From the NCBI GenBank assembly GCA_965246795.1, contig CBDFFN010000012.1, positions 416,176-480,175 of the forward strand: a DNA stretch of 64,000 bases, given 5' to 3'. Under the pieces are notes generated by a model. That model had not been told where the DNA came from. It searched no databases and saw only the letters and a list, made by a program, of their open reading frames with translations. This DNA comes from JAJXWB01 sp965246795. GTDB lineage: Bacteria; Pseudomonadota; Alphaproteobacteria; Rhizobiales; Beijerinckiaceae. Both the position numbers and the translations under genes were made by a program. Position 1 is the first letter of the stretch. Each line of letters begins with the position of its first letter. This document shows positions 34,794-44,543 of this stretch, piece by piece.

Positions 34794-35019
34794 TGACGCT
34801 CGCACAACACCAAGCGGGCGCACCACGCGGCTGCACAAGCCACGGCACTGTCGCCGGCGGTGCTTCGTGTGCATCCGGCCGATCTCTTGCGGGCAGCTCG
34901 TCATCGCGTCGCGCGCCCCAACGCGCTCAAGTCATCTCGTCCCGGCCGTCGAGGCAAAAGAGGTACTTTTTTCAAACTTGGTTCGATCGCGGGCCGCAGC
35001 GCCCCAGCAAAAACGCTAG
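34783..35019 (+). CDS. Possible small Cys-rich protein
   Basis: A 78-residue frame from a GTG that overlaps the preceding gene by 11 bases. It contains CRRRCFVCIRPISCGQLVIA, like a small zinc-ribbon (C-x3-C-x2-C-x5-C). A second frame (34790-35173) covers the same bases, so this choice is uncertain. The partner Cys/His expected later in a zinc-ribbon is not clear, and the gene may also be damaged. Confidence 0.35.
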   Translation: MQRDDARTTPSGRTTRLHKPRHCRRRCFVCIRPISCGQLVIASRAPTRSSHLVPAVEAKEVLFSNLVRSRAAAPQQKR

Positions 35020-35039
35020 TTTCCCTGGAGAAATTCTGA

Positions 35040-35653
35040 TGCAACGACGACGCGCAACGCAACGCTCTTCGAAAGACGACCCCTCGCTCCGAAAGCCTGA
35101 TCTCGATTACCGAGGCCGCGCGCGCATATCGGCGTCCACAAGTCAACGCTCTCAGCCGGCAAATCGCCTCTGAGCGCGAATCATCCGTAGCGCATGCGGG
35201 GCAGAGTTCGTCTGTCGGAGGTGCTCGTGAGGATCGAGCTGCGAACATCGATCCGACGCGCCGTCGCGCGACAACTGCAACGTTGCGTGGTGACCACGCA
35301 ACACGCAACGCACAAGGTTGCGCGAGGCGTCGAGAGTCCGCAGTCGGGTTACGCGCCGTTCGATCCTGACGCTGTGGGGGTGGGTTGGCGAAGGCCTGAT
35401 CGAGGATATCGTCGCGGCCGCCGTCATGGCGGGTGCGCCGATGCAGGTGGCGTACTCGATCGCCAGGCATATCGAAAACGAGACCGGCTACTATCTCGAG
35501 AAGAACGTTCGGCTTCGTGCCGAGAGGCTTCGGTGTGGTTGATTGGCAAGAATTCGCCGCCCGCGCCGGCGAGCCGGTCGACCTTGCAGCCTGGGAAACG
35601 TGGTGGCGATCACGCGATCCGACCGCGTCGATCGGCGCAGGGCTAGTCCCGAT
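35040..35653 (+). pseudogene. Degenerate phage genes in several frames
   Basis: Pieces of a helix-turn-helix protein occur in three frames: SITEAARAY, then GVHKSTLS, then RVRLSEVL followed by REDRAANIDPTRRRAT. Together they resemble small prophage DNA-binding proteins of the form TEAARAYGVHKSTLSRQ. Further on, WVGEGLIEDIVAAAVMAGAP with ETGYYLEKNVRLRAERL and, in another frame, VDWQEFAARAGEPVDLAAWE look like remains of one or two more genes. No single frame spans them. Confidence 0.45.
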
Positions 35654-35925
35654 ATGCCTAGCTCCAACATCGATGCCCTCGTCACCCTCGCTCACCGGCT
35701 TCTCGAGGTCGCGCAGGACCTGCAGGCGCGCGAGCATAGTGACGACGATCGGCTGTTGCCGCCCGATCTGATATCCGATAAAGGCTTGCGGCGCGGCGAA
35801 CTCCACGTGAGCGAGATAAGGTCTTGCGCGCGAACGCACGCAAGCTCGGCGTGGAAATCTTGAAAGTTTGCGGTCGAGACAAGATCGCTCGCTCGGCACT
35901 ATCCCGCTTTGTGCGAGCGGCCTGA
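35654..35925 (+). pseudogene. Frameshifted DNA-binding protein gene
   Basis: ATG 35654 opens MPSSNIDALVTLAHRLLEVA QD, and the frame stops at 35863. From about 35806 another frame gives RERDKVLRANARKLGVEILK, then VCGRDKIARSALSRFVRAA and a stop at 35925. The second part has the shape of the usual C-terminus of an excisionase-type DNA-binding domain (GRxKIxRSALxRFV). One indel near 35806 separates the two. Confidence 0.5.
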
Positions 35926-36000
35926 CCGTTTGGACATTTTCGCCCCTGTCTCGGGCATTTTCGTCCTCTTCCGGCGCTCGCGGAAAGCCTTCATCTTCGG

Positions 36001-36933
36001 CGTATGAAGGGACAATCCAAAGCAAAAACTCTCGACTAGCCGAACTCGCCGACGATGTTGCTCGCTTGCAGGCAGACATCGAGACCGCTGACAAAAGCGT
36101 TGCCGAGGCGGAGGCCGCTTATCGCGTCAGTCTTACGACCGGTGACATGCAGGCGCCGCGCACGGCACAGAACGCCATTCACGACGCGAAGATCGCCCTC
36201 GATCGTGCGAAGGCACTGCATGAGATTGCCGCCGACCGCCTTCGTGTTGCTCGACGCGCTGACGACGAAGAGAAACGCCTGCGAGCGGTATGCCGCTGCG
36301 AAAAAGCTCGCTGACGACGCTCGAACGAAGCTTACGCAGGAGTACGAGGCGGCCGCGCGCAAGATCGTCGATATCCTCATCTGCATCGCGCAAGCCGACC
36401 TGGCGATCGCCGATGTGAACGGCGACCTGCCGAAGGGTTGCGCGGCCATCGAAAGCCCGGAAGCGATCCGGTCAATCGAAGGTAGACCGGTCGAAGTCAT
36501 CCGAGAGGAGATTGTGGACCTCTGGGCGTTCGAGATGACCGGACAGGCGATCCCCGATGGCGCCAAGGTCGTGGAGACCACGGAGGGCATTTTCTCGTAC
36601 AGCGGCCAGGCGGTCCACAAGCGACCGTTCCGCAGAGTGACGGAGTATTCTGCCGAACGATCGCCTTCTCGCGAGCCTCTCGCGCTTAAACTTGCGTTGC
36701 CTGGTTTAGACGGTCTGACAGACATTTGGGAACAGTCGCCGGCATACATCTCGACGATCACGCCAGATGACGTGCTGCTTCAGGCGGCCGGGCTCCTCCG
36801 TGAGCAGCTCGCGCAGGAGAAACGTGAGAAGACGGCCAAGCGAATTGCGCGGACGCGCCTCGAGCCGTTGCCCATGCCGCCGGCACCGAAGCCTCTAAGA
36901 GTGATCGCATCCGGCCAGATCGGGATGGCATGA
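36001..36933 (+). pseudogene. Frameshifted coiled-coil phage protein gene
   Basis: A coiled-coil region (RLAELADDVARLQADIETAD, then KIALDRAKALHEIAADRLRV) runs in one frame to ADDEEKR near 36275. It continues in the next frame as ACERYAAAKKLADDARTKLT and on to a folded-looking C-terminus ending RVIASGQIGMA at 36933. A single base separates the frames. The start is unresolved. The gene ends in an ATGA-type overlap with the next. Function unknown; its place fits a scaffold or minor structural protein. Confidence 0.45.
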
Positions 36934-37154
36934 TGAGCCAAATTGTCTCCCCCCTCGTCGCTACGATCCGACAAGCAAAAGCGATGACGCCGCGCGAAGC
37001 GAAAGCCGCGATGATGGCAAGCATGAAAGCCGAGATCGCAAAGCAGCCGGACCTCAACTCGGATCAGGCCGACGTGGTCGACGCGATGGTCGATCCGCAG
37101 GGCGCGATCTTGGCGAACATGCGCCGGCAGCTCCGTAACGCGCGGGCGCTGTGA
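36930..37154 (+). CDS. Hypothetical small protein
   Basis: A 74-residue helical protein (TPREAKAAMMASMKAEIAKQ) coupled to both neighbours: its ATG overlaps the previous stop, and its own stop overlaps the next GTG. No family recognised. Confidence 0.5.
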   Translation: MMSQIVSPLVATIRQAKAMTPREAKAAMMASMKAEIAKQPDLNSDQADVVDAMVDPQGAILANMRRQLRNARAL

Positions 37155-37390
37155 TGATGAACTGCCCGGACATAGACGGAGACGGACGCGTAGAGGCCGA
37201 GGCCTACGTGCGCGGCATACGTCATCTCTGCGCGCATGCCGGATGCCCGGATGAAGCTGCAGTTCTCATCGCCGCTGACGTCCCGCTCGACGACGCCATG
37301 ATCGACCTTGCCGTTGCCGTGCGCGCCAGCCGCGTCTCCGAACTATCCGCTGGCCACAAACACGAGGTCGTCTCCGTCCATGTCCATTAA
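37151..37390 (+). CDS. Hypothetical small acidic protein
   Basis: A 79-residue protein with GTG start (or ATG at 37154/37157) overlapping the preceding stop. It contains CPDIDGDGRVEAEAYVRGIR and HAGCPDEAAVLIAADVPLDD. The DIDGDGRVE stretch looks like a calcium-type loop (DxDxDGxxxxE), but only one is present. Function unknown. Confidence 0.45.
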   Translation: MMMNCPDIDGDGRVEAEAYVRGIRHLCAHAGCPDEAAVLIAADVPLDDAMIDLAVAVRASRVSELSAGHKHEVVSVHVH

Positions 37391-37685
37391 GTCAAACCAA
37401 TTTCTCTTCGGGGCGACCTTTGACGGCTCCGCGGCCAGTCGAACAGCGAAAAGTGCACCTCCGGGCCCCGACAGCTTTCAGGCCGGTCAAGGTGTGCGCG
37501 GCCGCATCCATCACCCGCATATCGATCGCATCCGTGCCATCGCTGCGCGCGCCGCGAAGATCGCGCCGATCGCGGCGAAGGCCGCGCGCATTTGTCGGGC
37601 CATCCCACGCGAGCGTCGTGTCCGCGCAGTTGCCAACGTGGCGACGCTCGCAAAAATCACCGAGGAGCAGAAACCGTGTCCGTGA
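37380..37685 (+). CDS. Hypothetical basic protein
   Basis: A 101-residue frame from ATG 37380 that overlaps the previous gene by 11 bases and the tail chaperone by 10 bases. The end is basic and Ala/Arg-rich (ICRAIPRERRVRAVANVATL). Its place before the tail chaperone would suit a small tail gene. Support is modest, and it may also be a damaged gene. Confidence 0.4.
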   Translation: MSIKSNQFLFGATFDGSAASRTAKSAPPGPDSFQAGQGVRGRIHHPHIDRIRAIAARAAKIAPIAAKAARICRAIPRERRVRAVANVATLAKITEEQKPCP

Positions 37686-38047
37686 AGGTCGACCTCAAGA
37701 CGCCGATCAAGCTCGGCGAGAAGACGATCGCTTCGATCACCCTAAAGCCGCCGACATATCGGCTGCTTATGGCGTTCGGCGAACCCGTCACGCTCGCAAC
37801 GAAGGACGGCATCTCGCTCTTCACCGAGAACGTCGAGACGATCCGCCTCTATCAAGAAGAGTGCGTCGACTGCGATCCGAACGCGCTCGGGCTGCTCGAA
37901 TTCGACGACGCCATCGCATTGAAGGATGCGATGGTTGGTTTTTTCCAGAAGGCGAGAGCGACAAGTCGGCCATCGACGTCATCCGACGATACGCGCGCGT
38001 CCTCGCCTTCCGGTTCGGCGTCGACGTTCGAAGCATCCACGATCTGA
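37676..38047 (+). CDS. Phage tail assembly chaperone, zero-frame product
   Basis: A 123-codon frame from GTG 37676, with GAGGAG upstream. It opens MSVKVDLKTPIKLGEKTIAS and continues ITLKPPTYRLLMAFGEP, like Mu gp41-type tail chaperones. Past codon 89 the zero frame becomes low-complexity (RATSRPSTSSDDT). The real C-terminal part is in the -1 frame, reached through TTTTTTC. The gene directly precedes the tape measure gene, which is the expected place for a chaperone. It would assist tail-length assembly. Confidence 0.75.
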   Translation: MSVKVDLKTPIKLGEKTIASITLKPPTYRLLMAFGEPVTLATKDGISLFTENVETIRLYQEECVDCDPNALGLLEFDDAIALKDAMVGFFQKARATSRPSTSSDDTRASSPSGSASTFEASTI

Positions 38048-38115
38048 CTGTGGAGGAGATCGTGCACTGGATCGATGAAGCCGGCACGTATCTCGAAGAA
38101 TTTGGAGCGAAGTAG
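37939..38115 (+). other. Programmed -1 frameshift site and extension of the tail chaperone
   Basis: T-TTT-TTC at 37939-37945 is phased as X-XXY-YYZ in the zero frame (codons GGT TTT TTC). After a -1 slip the reading continues PEGESDKSAIDVIRRYARVL and ends TYLEEFGAK at 38115, one base before the tape measure ATG. This makes a longer fusion, as lambda gpGT. It is the only frame change in the element with a canonical slippery heptamer that I saw. Confidence 0.72.
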
Positions 38116-40238
38116 ATGGCCGCCAGAACGATCGAGACCCGCGCCGTCATTTCGGCACAGGATCAGACCGGCAACACATTCGCCGCGGTCGCCCAGAAGC
38201 TGAAAAAAATGGAAAGCGCCGCGGAGCAAGCGTCGCATCGTATGCAGTCCGCCGCGCGCTTTCCGGCCCAGCAGGTCGAAAGCTCGATGCGACGTGCGAT
38301 GACGTCAGCTGTCGTCGTCAACGCGGTGCAAGGCGGTGCTGTGGCGCTTGGGGTCGAGCGTCGTCGTGCAACGCATCATTCAACAGGCATCGTCGCGCCT
38401 GCACGAGCAAATCCGCATGTCGACGTCCGGTATGACGCAGCGCGAAATCCGTAGCGCGAACGCCGAGACCGAAAAGTTGGCGCGAGACTACAAGCCGGTC
38501 GGGCAAACCGACATGCTCCACATGGTGCGGAACGCGCGGTCCGTCGTCGGCTCCTACACCGAAGCGGTCGACATGATGCGACCGCTGCTCGACCTGCGCG
38601 TCATCTCGCAGCACACGCGGCCGCATGCATCGGCCGAAGAGATCAACACCGATTTCGACCAGCTTGTAAAGTCCGCCGAACTTGCCGGCGTGACGAGCAA
38701 CCACAAGAAGTTCGAGCGCTACATCGAAGGCATCGCGAAGGCGATGAACGTTTTCGGCGACACGATCCGCCCGCACCAATTCATGGAGGCCGCGCAATAC
38801 GGCCGGGCCGCGACGATGGGATGGTCGCCAGAATTTGTCGCCGGCATTCTCCCCACGATGATTCAGCATCACGGTGGATCGCAGGCTGGTACGGCAGCCG
38901 CGTCGTTCTATTCGTCGATCGTCGGCGGCAAGATGTCGAACCTCGCCGTCAACCAGCTCAACAAACTCGGCTTGCTCGACGACTCGAAAGTCATCCGGAC
39001 GAAGACCGGCAACATCAAGGGCGTCGATCCCGGCGGCATCAAGGGCAGCGACACAGCTCGGACCGATCCGAACAAATGGGTCTGGGATTACTACGGGCCG
39101 GCGCTGAAGCGAGCCGGCATCACCTCTGCGTCAGCGATCGCGGAGACGACATCGCGTGTCTTCTCAAACCGCGTGGCAGCGCAATTCGTGACGGAACTGA
39201 TGACGCAGAGGGTCTTGTTCGAAAAAGATGCTGCGCTCACCCACGGCGCAAAGGGTCGAGATGCGGCCCGCGAGATCATGGACCGCGACCTCGATCAGGC
39301 GAAAAATGGTCTGGTCAACGCCGTCAATTCGCTCGCCGCCGCGCTCGGAGCGCCTTTCATGCCGAGTTCTGTGTCGCGCACAAACAGTGCAGCGTCGTGG
39401 ATCCTTCGCGCGGCGCAATACGCGAATAACGACACACCGACGGCCGTACTTGGGGCAGCAGGCGCCGCTGGGGCGAGCGTAGGCATGCTCTCGATCATGG
39501 GTCGTCTGGGTCTTGGCATGCTGGGTGTGGGTGCGGCCGGCATAGCAGCGCCCGCTGCGGCGACAGGCATCGGCCTAGCGGGGCTCGGAGCATTGTGGCT
39601 CGGCGCCAAAGGATATCAGAAACTTCAGAGGGCCGGCGAAGAGGCTGGCATCAACTACAACGTCACCGATGCCACAAAGCTGGCTGGACTACGCAGAGAA
39701 CGCGATGCGCTCGAAGCAGAGATCGCCGGCGTTCGACCGACGCGGCCTTTCGCGAACGGCGGCTTCAACCCGGTGATCGACTATCGCAAGGACCGTATCA
39801 CGGCCCTCAACGCACGCATCGCGTCGAGCGAACAGCGGATTTTTGAGAACAGCCTTGGCAACGTCGCGCCAGGGCTGCTGGCTTTCGGCCAGATGCCGGC
39901 CAACCGTATCACTGGCGCTGGGCGGCTTCAGACATGGTCGAAGCCTGGCACGATGGGCCGTTCGGTCAGCTACGACGAAGCGATGCATCCCGGCGGCCGC
40001 AGCGACGCCACGCGGCCGAATCTCGCGCCTGCAGCCTCAAAAGGTCGACGTGAGCGTGAAGGCCGAGCCCATGCACATCGAGATCACCAACACTGTCGTT
40101 GCCGGCACGCAGCTTCTCGCGGTTCTTGAGAGCGTAAAGAATATCCAGCGCGAGTCGCAGATGCACGGAAGCGCAGGCGGTGCCGGGTCCACCGATGCCG
40201 GCATGAAAAGCCAGAGCAACGGACCTCGCTATGACTGA
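38116..40238 (+). pseudogene. Phage tail tape measure protein gene with two frameshifts
   Basis: Frame one (38116) gives MAARTIETRAVISAQDQTGN and then a coiled coil to AVQGGAVALG. A second frame then carries SSVVVQRIIQQASSRLHEQI for most of the gene, including FMEAAQYGRAATMGWSPEF and a hydrophobic Gly/Ala block (GLGMLGVGAAGIAAPAAATG). The last part (KVDVSVKAEPMHIEITNTVV, about 65 residues) is in the third frame. The breaks are near 38345 and 40045, each one base. The assembled protein of about 700 residues is normal for a short tape measure. No slippery motif was seen at either break. Confidence 0.7.
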
Positions 40239-40536
40239 CTGCGCCGATGAGCTGACGACGAATGGTATAGCGGAGAGCACGCTTCTCACTTTCGATTTCG
40301 ACTTCACTGGGCGCGGGAATGATGACGCGTTGCAGTCGACGGCTCGCATGGTGGCCGCATACAGCCAGATCGCCGATGAGCCGGAGGCGATTGCGTTTCT
40401 CGCTTGCGTTATCGGCACCGCATCGCAAATGTTTGCGAATTGTTGCGGCTGTAAGGAAGCAGTCTCGTTGCTGACCGCTTTCGCCGAGATATTGCACGGT
40501 AGCGGCGATGGCGCCGAACGTTCAATTCAGCACTGA
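40231..40536 (+). CDS. Hypothetical protein downstream of the tape measure
   Basis: A 101-residue acidic protein (MTDCADELTTNGIAESTLLT) that overlaps the tape measure stop by eight bases. It contains five cysteines, including NCCGCKEAVSLL. No family recognised. It seems intact. Confidence 0.55.
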   Translation: MTDCADELTTNGIAESTLLTFDFDFTGRGNDDALQSTARMVAAYSQIADEPEAIAFLACVIGTASQMFANCCGCKEAVSLLTAFAEILHGSGDGAERSIQH

Positions 40537-40557
40537 ACCGACCCGGAGGCACCATCT

Positions 40558-41105
40558 ATGGCAAAGGTCGTCGCGGTAAGCGTGAAGTTCGACAAAAGCC
40601 TCTCGTCGCTCTTCGAACAGGCCGGCCTTAAGTCGGTTTATGCCGTTGCGAAGGCATCGATGAAGTCGGCAATAAAACGAAAACGCAGGTTATTCGAACG
40701 ACGGCGAAGCAGGCCGGCGTGAAATACGGCGCAGTTCTGGGCGTCGTTTCATCTCGACAAGCGATGGGCTCTGGCGGCGGGCAATACGAGATTATCGCCC
40801 GCGACGTGACGCTATCGCTGAAAGAATTCGGTCCGCGTCAAACAGGACAAGGAGTTTCAGCGGCTCCGTGGGGACGTCGTATTGTCTTCAAGCACACATT
40901 CATCGGGCCGAACGGCCACGTCTTTAAGAACATCCACAAGATGAACGCGAAGTCCGGTCGCCGAAATGCGATTGAAAAACTCTACGGACCGAACATCCCG
41001 AAAGAGATGGTCAAGGACCAAGCCGAAGCTACGTTTTATCGTGTCTCAAGAGACCTGCTTGGAGACGCGATCGCGAAGTGGCTGCAACGTCAGATCGGGA
41101 AATAG
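40558..41105 (+). pseudogene. Minor tail protein Z-like gene with a frameshift
   Basis: ATG 40558 opens MAKVVAVSVKFDKSLSSLFE and stops early. Near 40665 the frame must slip by one base to continue DEVGNKTKTQVIRTTAKQAG and VKYGAVLGVV, then GPRQTGQGVSAAPWGRRIVF, LYGPNIPKEMV and a stop at 41105. The pattern AxNEVGNKTxTxVxRxxAKQ with LYGPNI fits prophage minor tail protein Z. It is broken by a single missing base. Confidence 0.65.
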
Positions 41106-41117
41106 CCTGCGACAAAA

Positions 41118-41587
41118 CTAGGCTACAGATGGAGCGGTCACTGCGCTCCTGACCCGGAGCGGATCAGCCACGGCCGGTACGTTCTCGATGCCGGCGCCAG
41201 TGCCTCGCACTGTCAATGTCCCATAGTTCAGCATGCGGCCAAGGATACTTGATCGACGTTCACCGTCTCAACGCGATGTATGTTCATCTCGCGAGTGTCG
41301 CGACGGATAAAGCCGGTTTTGTAGATGATGCGTCTGTCGGTCACGGCGATCTCCGTCGTCCATCGTCGAAACCAGACCGATATCCAACTCAGCAAGCCAA
41401 CAACGAACATGAAGGCTGCAGCGATATAGGCGACAGACCGTTGGTCGCTGGTCAGTGAGCTTCCGCCAATGGCAATCGCTATCGCGATGATAAATGCAAT
41501 GATCGGACGCGTGTACATCACCCAATGGAGATGGGCGATCTGCACAACGCTCTCTCCGGGCTGGAGAACTCGCGCAACGTAGCTCAT
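41118..41587 (-). pseudogene. Bacterial PH-domain (YdbS-like) membrane protein gene with a frameshift
   Basis: From ATG 41587 the frame gives MSYVARVLQPGESVVQIAHL, two membrane segments, then TTEIAVTDRRIIYKTGFIRR and MNIHRVETVNVDQ. It then runs out after eight residues. One base of slip near 41239 restores SILGRMLNYGTLTVRGTGAG and continues IENVPAVADPLRVRSAV to a stop at 41118. This is the classic bPH_2 ending. The protein is anchored in the inner membrane; its role is not defined. Confidence 0.7.
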
Positions 41588-41614
41588 TCTGCTTCCCCTA
41601 AAGTCTGTGCAGTC

Positions 41615-42167
41615 TCACCGCATCGAATTCATTGCGCGATCATGCTCGAAAAGCGGCTTTGCATCGTCCCACATGCGCGAAAACTCGCGCTCGAATGCGC
41701 GAACGGCAGCCGTGTCACGAATGATGATCAGATCGTTGTCCTGTCGCTTCAGGCCTGTGTCGCTGAAGTTTGCGGCGCCGGCGCGTAGAAGAGAGCCATC
41801 AACAACATAGCTCTTCAGGTGCATGAAGACGCTGCTGCGCTTCACACGAATGTTGTCAGCGAGGTCGGGGCAGCCGGTCGAACGCGTGCCGCTGTCCCGT
41901 GTCGAGCACGATCCGCACCGTCACCCCGCGCGCCTCAGCTGCCCGCAACGCCTCGATCACCACCCAGTCGGATAGGACGTAGGCGGCGACATCGAGCGTG
42001 CGGCGCGCCCCGCCGATCAAGGCGAGGTCAATGTGCTCGAGGTTTTCCGACGGTGCGTAATGCGCTTCGACGAGCGGCGGTTCGGCAAAAGCAAATGAAA
42101 CGCCGGCAGCGAGAAACGTCGCCGCCGCCACACCGCGCAGAAAATGTGAAGCCGTTCGCATCATCAT
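41615..42167 (-). pseudogene. Exported phospholipase D-like nuclease gene with a frameshift
   Basis: The start at 42167 overlaps the stop of the DUF3761 gene (ATGA). A leader (FLRGVAAATFLAAGVSFAFA) is followed by IDLALIGGARRTLDVAAYVL and EARGVTVRIVLDTGQ, then the frame fails near 41860. The next frame carries LADNIRVKRSSVFMHLKSYV and VDGSLLRAGAANFSDTGLKR, with the HxK and GxANFS parts of the PLD active site. A single base separates them. Intact, it would be a periplasmic nuclease or phosphodiesterase. Confidence 0.65.
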
Positions 42168-42467
42168 CGAAGCCATTTGCCGACGCCGCCGTGCCGAGAA
42201 CAAGTCCCTGTCCGGCTGTGCGAGAAACTATGCGAGCCATCCCGGCACGCCGCGGTCGCGCCATCAGGTATCACACCATCGGCAATGTGCTTCGCTGGCG
42301 CATGCACATCGCGACCTTTTTTGTTGATGTAGTGCTCGTGGTGCTGGAGCTGTTCCTCGACATGCTGTCCGGGCACGAGTTGCTTCGTCTTTACGCCGCG
42401 ACAGTCGGCAGTTACCGGCGCCAAGAACGAACGCCAACGCGACGCAAGCTAAGAATGCAGTTCTCAT
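42164..42467 (-). pseudogene. Exported DUF3761-type protein gene with a frameshift
   Basis: ATG 42467 begins MRTAFLACVALAFVLGA, a leader. Near 42418 the reading must move by one base to continue PVTADCRGVKTKQLVPGQHV and end DGATAACRDGSHSFSHSRTG and CSRHGGVGKWL. That ending is typical of DUF3761 proteins (GATAxCxDGxYSFSxxRxGTCSxHGGV). The family is small and exported, of unknown function. It would be cotranslated with the PLD gene. Confidence 0.65.
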
Positions 42468-42548
42468 GTGGACGCCCCTCCGTTGCAAGCATCACAGGCC
42501 GTACAGGAGCGTCAAGCGGCGGCGCTGGGAACATGATAGGACCGGGCC

Positions 42549-42842
42549 ATGAACCAGGCTGCTCACACCTCGCAAATCCCGCCGCACACGGTCGAAGAGA
42601 TCGGCCGGCTTGTCACCGTCGGCACGGACTGGGCCGGAACGCTGGCCCGGCTGCTTCACCGCGACGTGCCGGACGGAACTGCCTTTGGCGAAGAGACGGT
42701 CCTGTCGTGGGCCGCCGGCATGGAAGTTGTGCCGCATTGGGCTGCCGCCGCGATCGGGCGCTTGCTCGGCGTGCGCGCCGCTCTGCTCCGGCAACAAGCT
42801 GAACGTTGCGATGTCGTCGCGAGCAATCTGCGGGGCGGATGA
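42549..42842 (+). CDS. Hypothetical protein
   Basis: A 97-residue helical protein (HTVEEIGRLVTVGTDWAGTL, then GEETVLSWAAGMEVVPHWAA). It lies alone on the plus strand between two minus-strand groups. No family recognised. The frame is clean throughout. Confidence 0.5.
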   Translation: MNQAAHTSQIPPHTVEEIGRLVTVGTDWAGTLARLLHRDVPDGTAFGEETVLSWAAGMEVVPHWAAAAIGRLLGVRAALLRQQAERCDVVASNLRGG

Positions 42843-42866
42843 CCGCGCGGCTGGAATTGCTGAAAT

Positions 42867-43826
42867 TTAGCTTCGCGGATCGCGTGTCGTTTTTCGCCGG
42901 ACCGCCTCTTCCGCGCGCTTCCCGAGCGTGTTGTCTGCCTCGGATCGTCCGACGCTTACGACAGTCGCGTGCCGCAGCTTCTCTTCGCCGCGTAGGTGCT
43001 TCACGCGCGCCGACAGTCCGGCCTTCAGCCATCGTGCGGCGTGTCGGCGCTTCAGGAATGGTGCGAGCCGCGCGCGCGGCGTCTCCAGCATTTCGACGCA
43101 TTGCCAGAATGCATCGCGTTCAGCCTTAGGCAAAGTCACGATCGCCTCGCCCGCATCCTCGCCGGCAGCGTTCGCCATGATCGCGTATGGCATGCCGTTG
43201 TCCGCGAGCTTGACGCCGATAATCTCGAATGTCTCGACGGTGAAGGCTTTCGTTTTTAGCCACGCCGTCGTTGGGCCGGACGTGTAGCGGCTGTCCGCGA
43301 GCTTCGAGACGATGCCCTCAAGGCCGTGTGCATCGGCATGCGCAAAGACAGCCGGGCCGTTGCCGACGAAGTCGCTGGTGACTTGAAGCGGGCTTCGCGG
43401 GTTGGCCGGCGCGAGTTGTCGAAGCCGCTGACGCCGTTCGACAAGCGGCAGAGGTCGCAGATCCTGGCCGTCGAATTCGAGCAGGTCGAAGGCGTACAAG
43501 ACAAGACGATGCGGCTCGTTGCCGATCGCTTTGCGCAACGCGTGATAGTCCGAACGCCCTTCGGCATCCTGGACGATCATCTCACCGTCGAGCCGGGCCG
43601 ACCGACACCGCAGCGCCGCTGCGGCAATCACGATCGGCGCGTACTTCTCCGACCAATCGTGCCCGTTGCGGGTGAAGGCTTTCGCGACGCCGTCGCGGAC
43701 AGCGATCTGCGTCCGGTAGCCATCGTATTTGATCTCGTGGTGCCACTCGTCGCCATCCGGCGCGCGGTCGACGAGGGTCGGTGCCATCGGCTGGATGAAA
43801 TTAGGGGAAAGGATTTTACGCGGCAC
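42867..43826 (-). CDS. ATP-dependent DNA ligase (LigD-type ligase domain, stand-alone)
   Basis: A 319-residue ligase. Motif I with the adenylated lysine is HEIKYDGYRTQIAV, motif III LYAFDLLEFDGQDLR, motif IV LEGIVSKLADSRY, and motif V WLKTKAFTVETFEIIG. The C-terminal OB part runs to about 285, then a basic tail. Stand-alone LigD-like ligases join breaks, often with Ku, but no Ku or polymerase gene lies nearby. Being intact in a damaged element suggests it is still in use. Confidence 0.9.
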   Translation of the reverse strand: MPRKILSPNFIQPMAPTLVDRAPDGDEWHHEIKYDGYRTQIAVRDGVAKAFTRNGHDWSEKYAPIVIAAAALRCRSARLDGEMIVQDAEGRSDYHALRKAIGNEPHRLVLYAFDLLEFDGQDLRPLPLVERRQRLRQLAPANPRSPLQVTSDFVGNGPAVFAHADAHGLEGIVSKLADSRYTSGPTTAWLKTKAFTVETFEIIGVKLADNGMPYAIMANAAGEDAGEAIVTLPKAERDAFWQCVEMLETPRARLAPFLKRRHAARWLKAGLSARVKHLRGEEKLRHATVVSVGRSEADNTLGKRAEEAVRRKTTRDPRS

Positions 43827-44196
43827 GCGGGAACGCTCGCAATTGATCAGCGGCCTTTTTTTTTATGGCCGGTATTGATCAAGCTCGCTTAGCACAATGC
43901 GCTTGTCGCGCGATATCCAAGATCGCTCAGACGAAGACCGCCGCAGGCGGCGCGCGAAAGCCAACTGCGTTCCACGCAAACCGCAATTGCGTAAGGTAGA
44001 TGGCCGAATTGCAGCGTAGCAGCCAGCTCTCTGACCGAAACCACGTGACCTCGCACCGCGCCGAGGTGCAAAAAGCCGCACAGGACGGTCCTTGCACAGT
44101 CGTCGTCAGACGGACGATTTCTCTCGGATCGTTTTCCCGCCATCGAGTCACCGAAATCAAGAACCTAAAGAGATTCGGCGCAAGACGCCGTTCGTT
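43827..44196. other. 370-bp stretch without a supported gene
   Basis: Several overlapping short frames exist on both strands (for example 43927-44160 minus), but none has a leader, family motif or clear ribosome site. The minus-strand frames could be pieces of one damaged small gene. A run of eight T at 43857-43864 lies just upstream of the ligase on its strand. Confidence 0.3.
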
Positions 44197-44538
44197 CTAA
44201 GCGGCCTGCAACCGAACCCGGTTTGCTCGGACGATCGCGCGATAACGGTTGACCACTGACCTTGGTGAGCCGCCCGTTGCAAGCGTCACGGCAGCTTCCG
44301 AGAGAGCCGACGTTTTCTCGGTGACCATCAAGCGCACTTCGCGCGAACCGGCCCGCCCGGTGGCCAAGGCCAACAAACGGAGGCGCACGACGTCCTGCGA
44401 CTCCAGCGCCAGCATCGTCATCGAAGACGTGAAGCTCATCCACCAAAACACGATCTTCAATCTCCACGTCGCGCCAACGGCCGGTGAAGGCTTATTCGCT
44501 GGCAGCGCAAAGCGCGAGTCCCGCCGCATCTCTTGCAC
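44197..44538 (-). CDS. Hypothetical protein
   Basis: A 113-residue helical protein (ALESQDVVRLRLLALATGRA, then REVRLMVTEKTSALSEAAVT and SVVNRYRAIVRANRVRL). Similar small proteins with a MVTEK and a C-terminal RYRxxVRANRxRL seem common in Rhizobiales genomic islands, from memory only. Function unknown. Ahead of it lies the damaged secreted-protein gene. Confidence 0.55.
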   Translation of the reverse strand: MQEMRRDSRFALPANKPSPAVGATWRLKIVFWWMSFTSSMTMLALESQDVVRLRLLALATGRAGSREVRLMVTEKTSALSEAAVTLATGGSPRSVVNRYRAIVRANRVRLQAA

Positions 44539-44543
44539 CTTCG

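Noticed and set aside
38116..40238. Programmed frameshifting in the tape measure gene
   Set aside because: No phased slippery heptamer was seen at either break, and tape measure genes are not known to need frameshifting. Decay or sequencing indel is simpler.
42164..42203. PLD gene start at 42203
   Set aside because: The ATGA overlap at 42164-42167 gives a better start, and the longer version has no added leader quality.
43863..44160. Overlapping short frames on both strands between ligase and 44197
   Set aside because: No leader, motif, ribosome site or coupling supports any of them.
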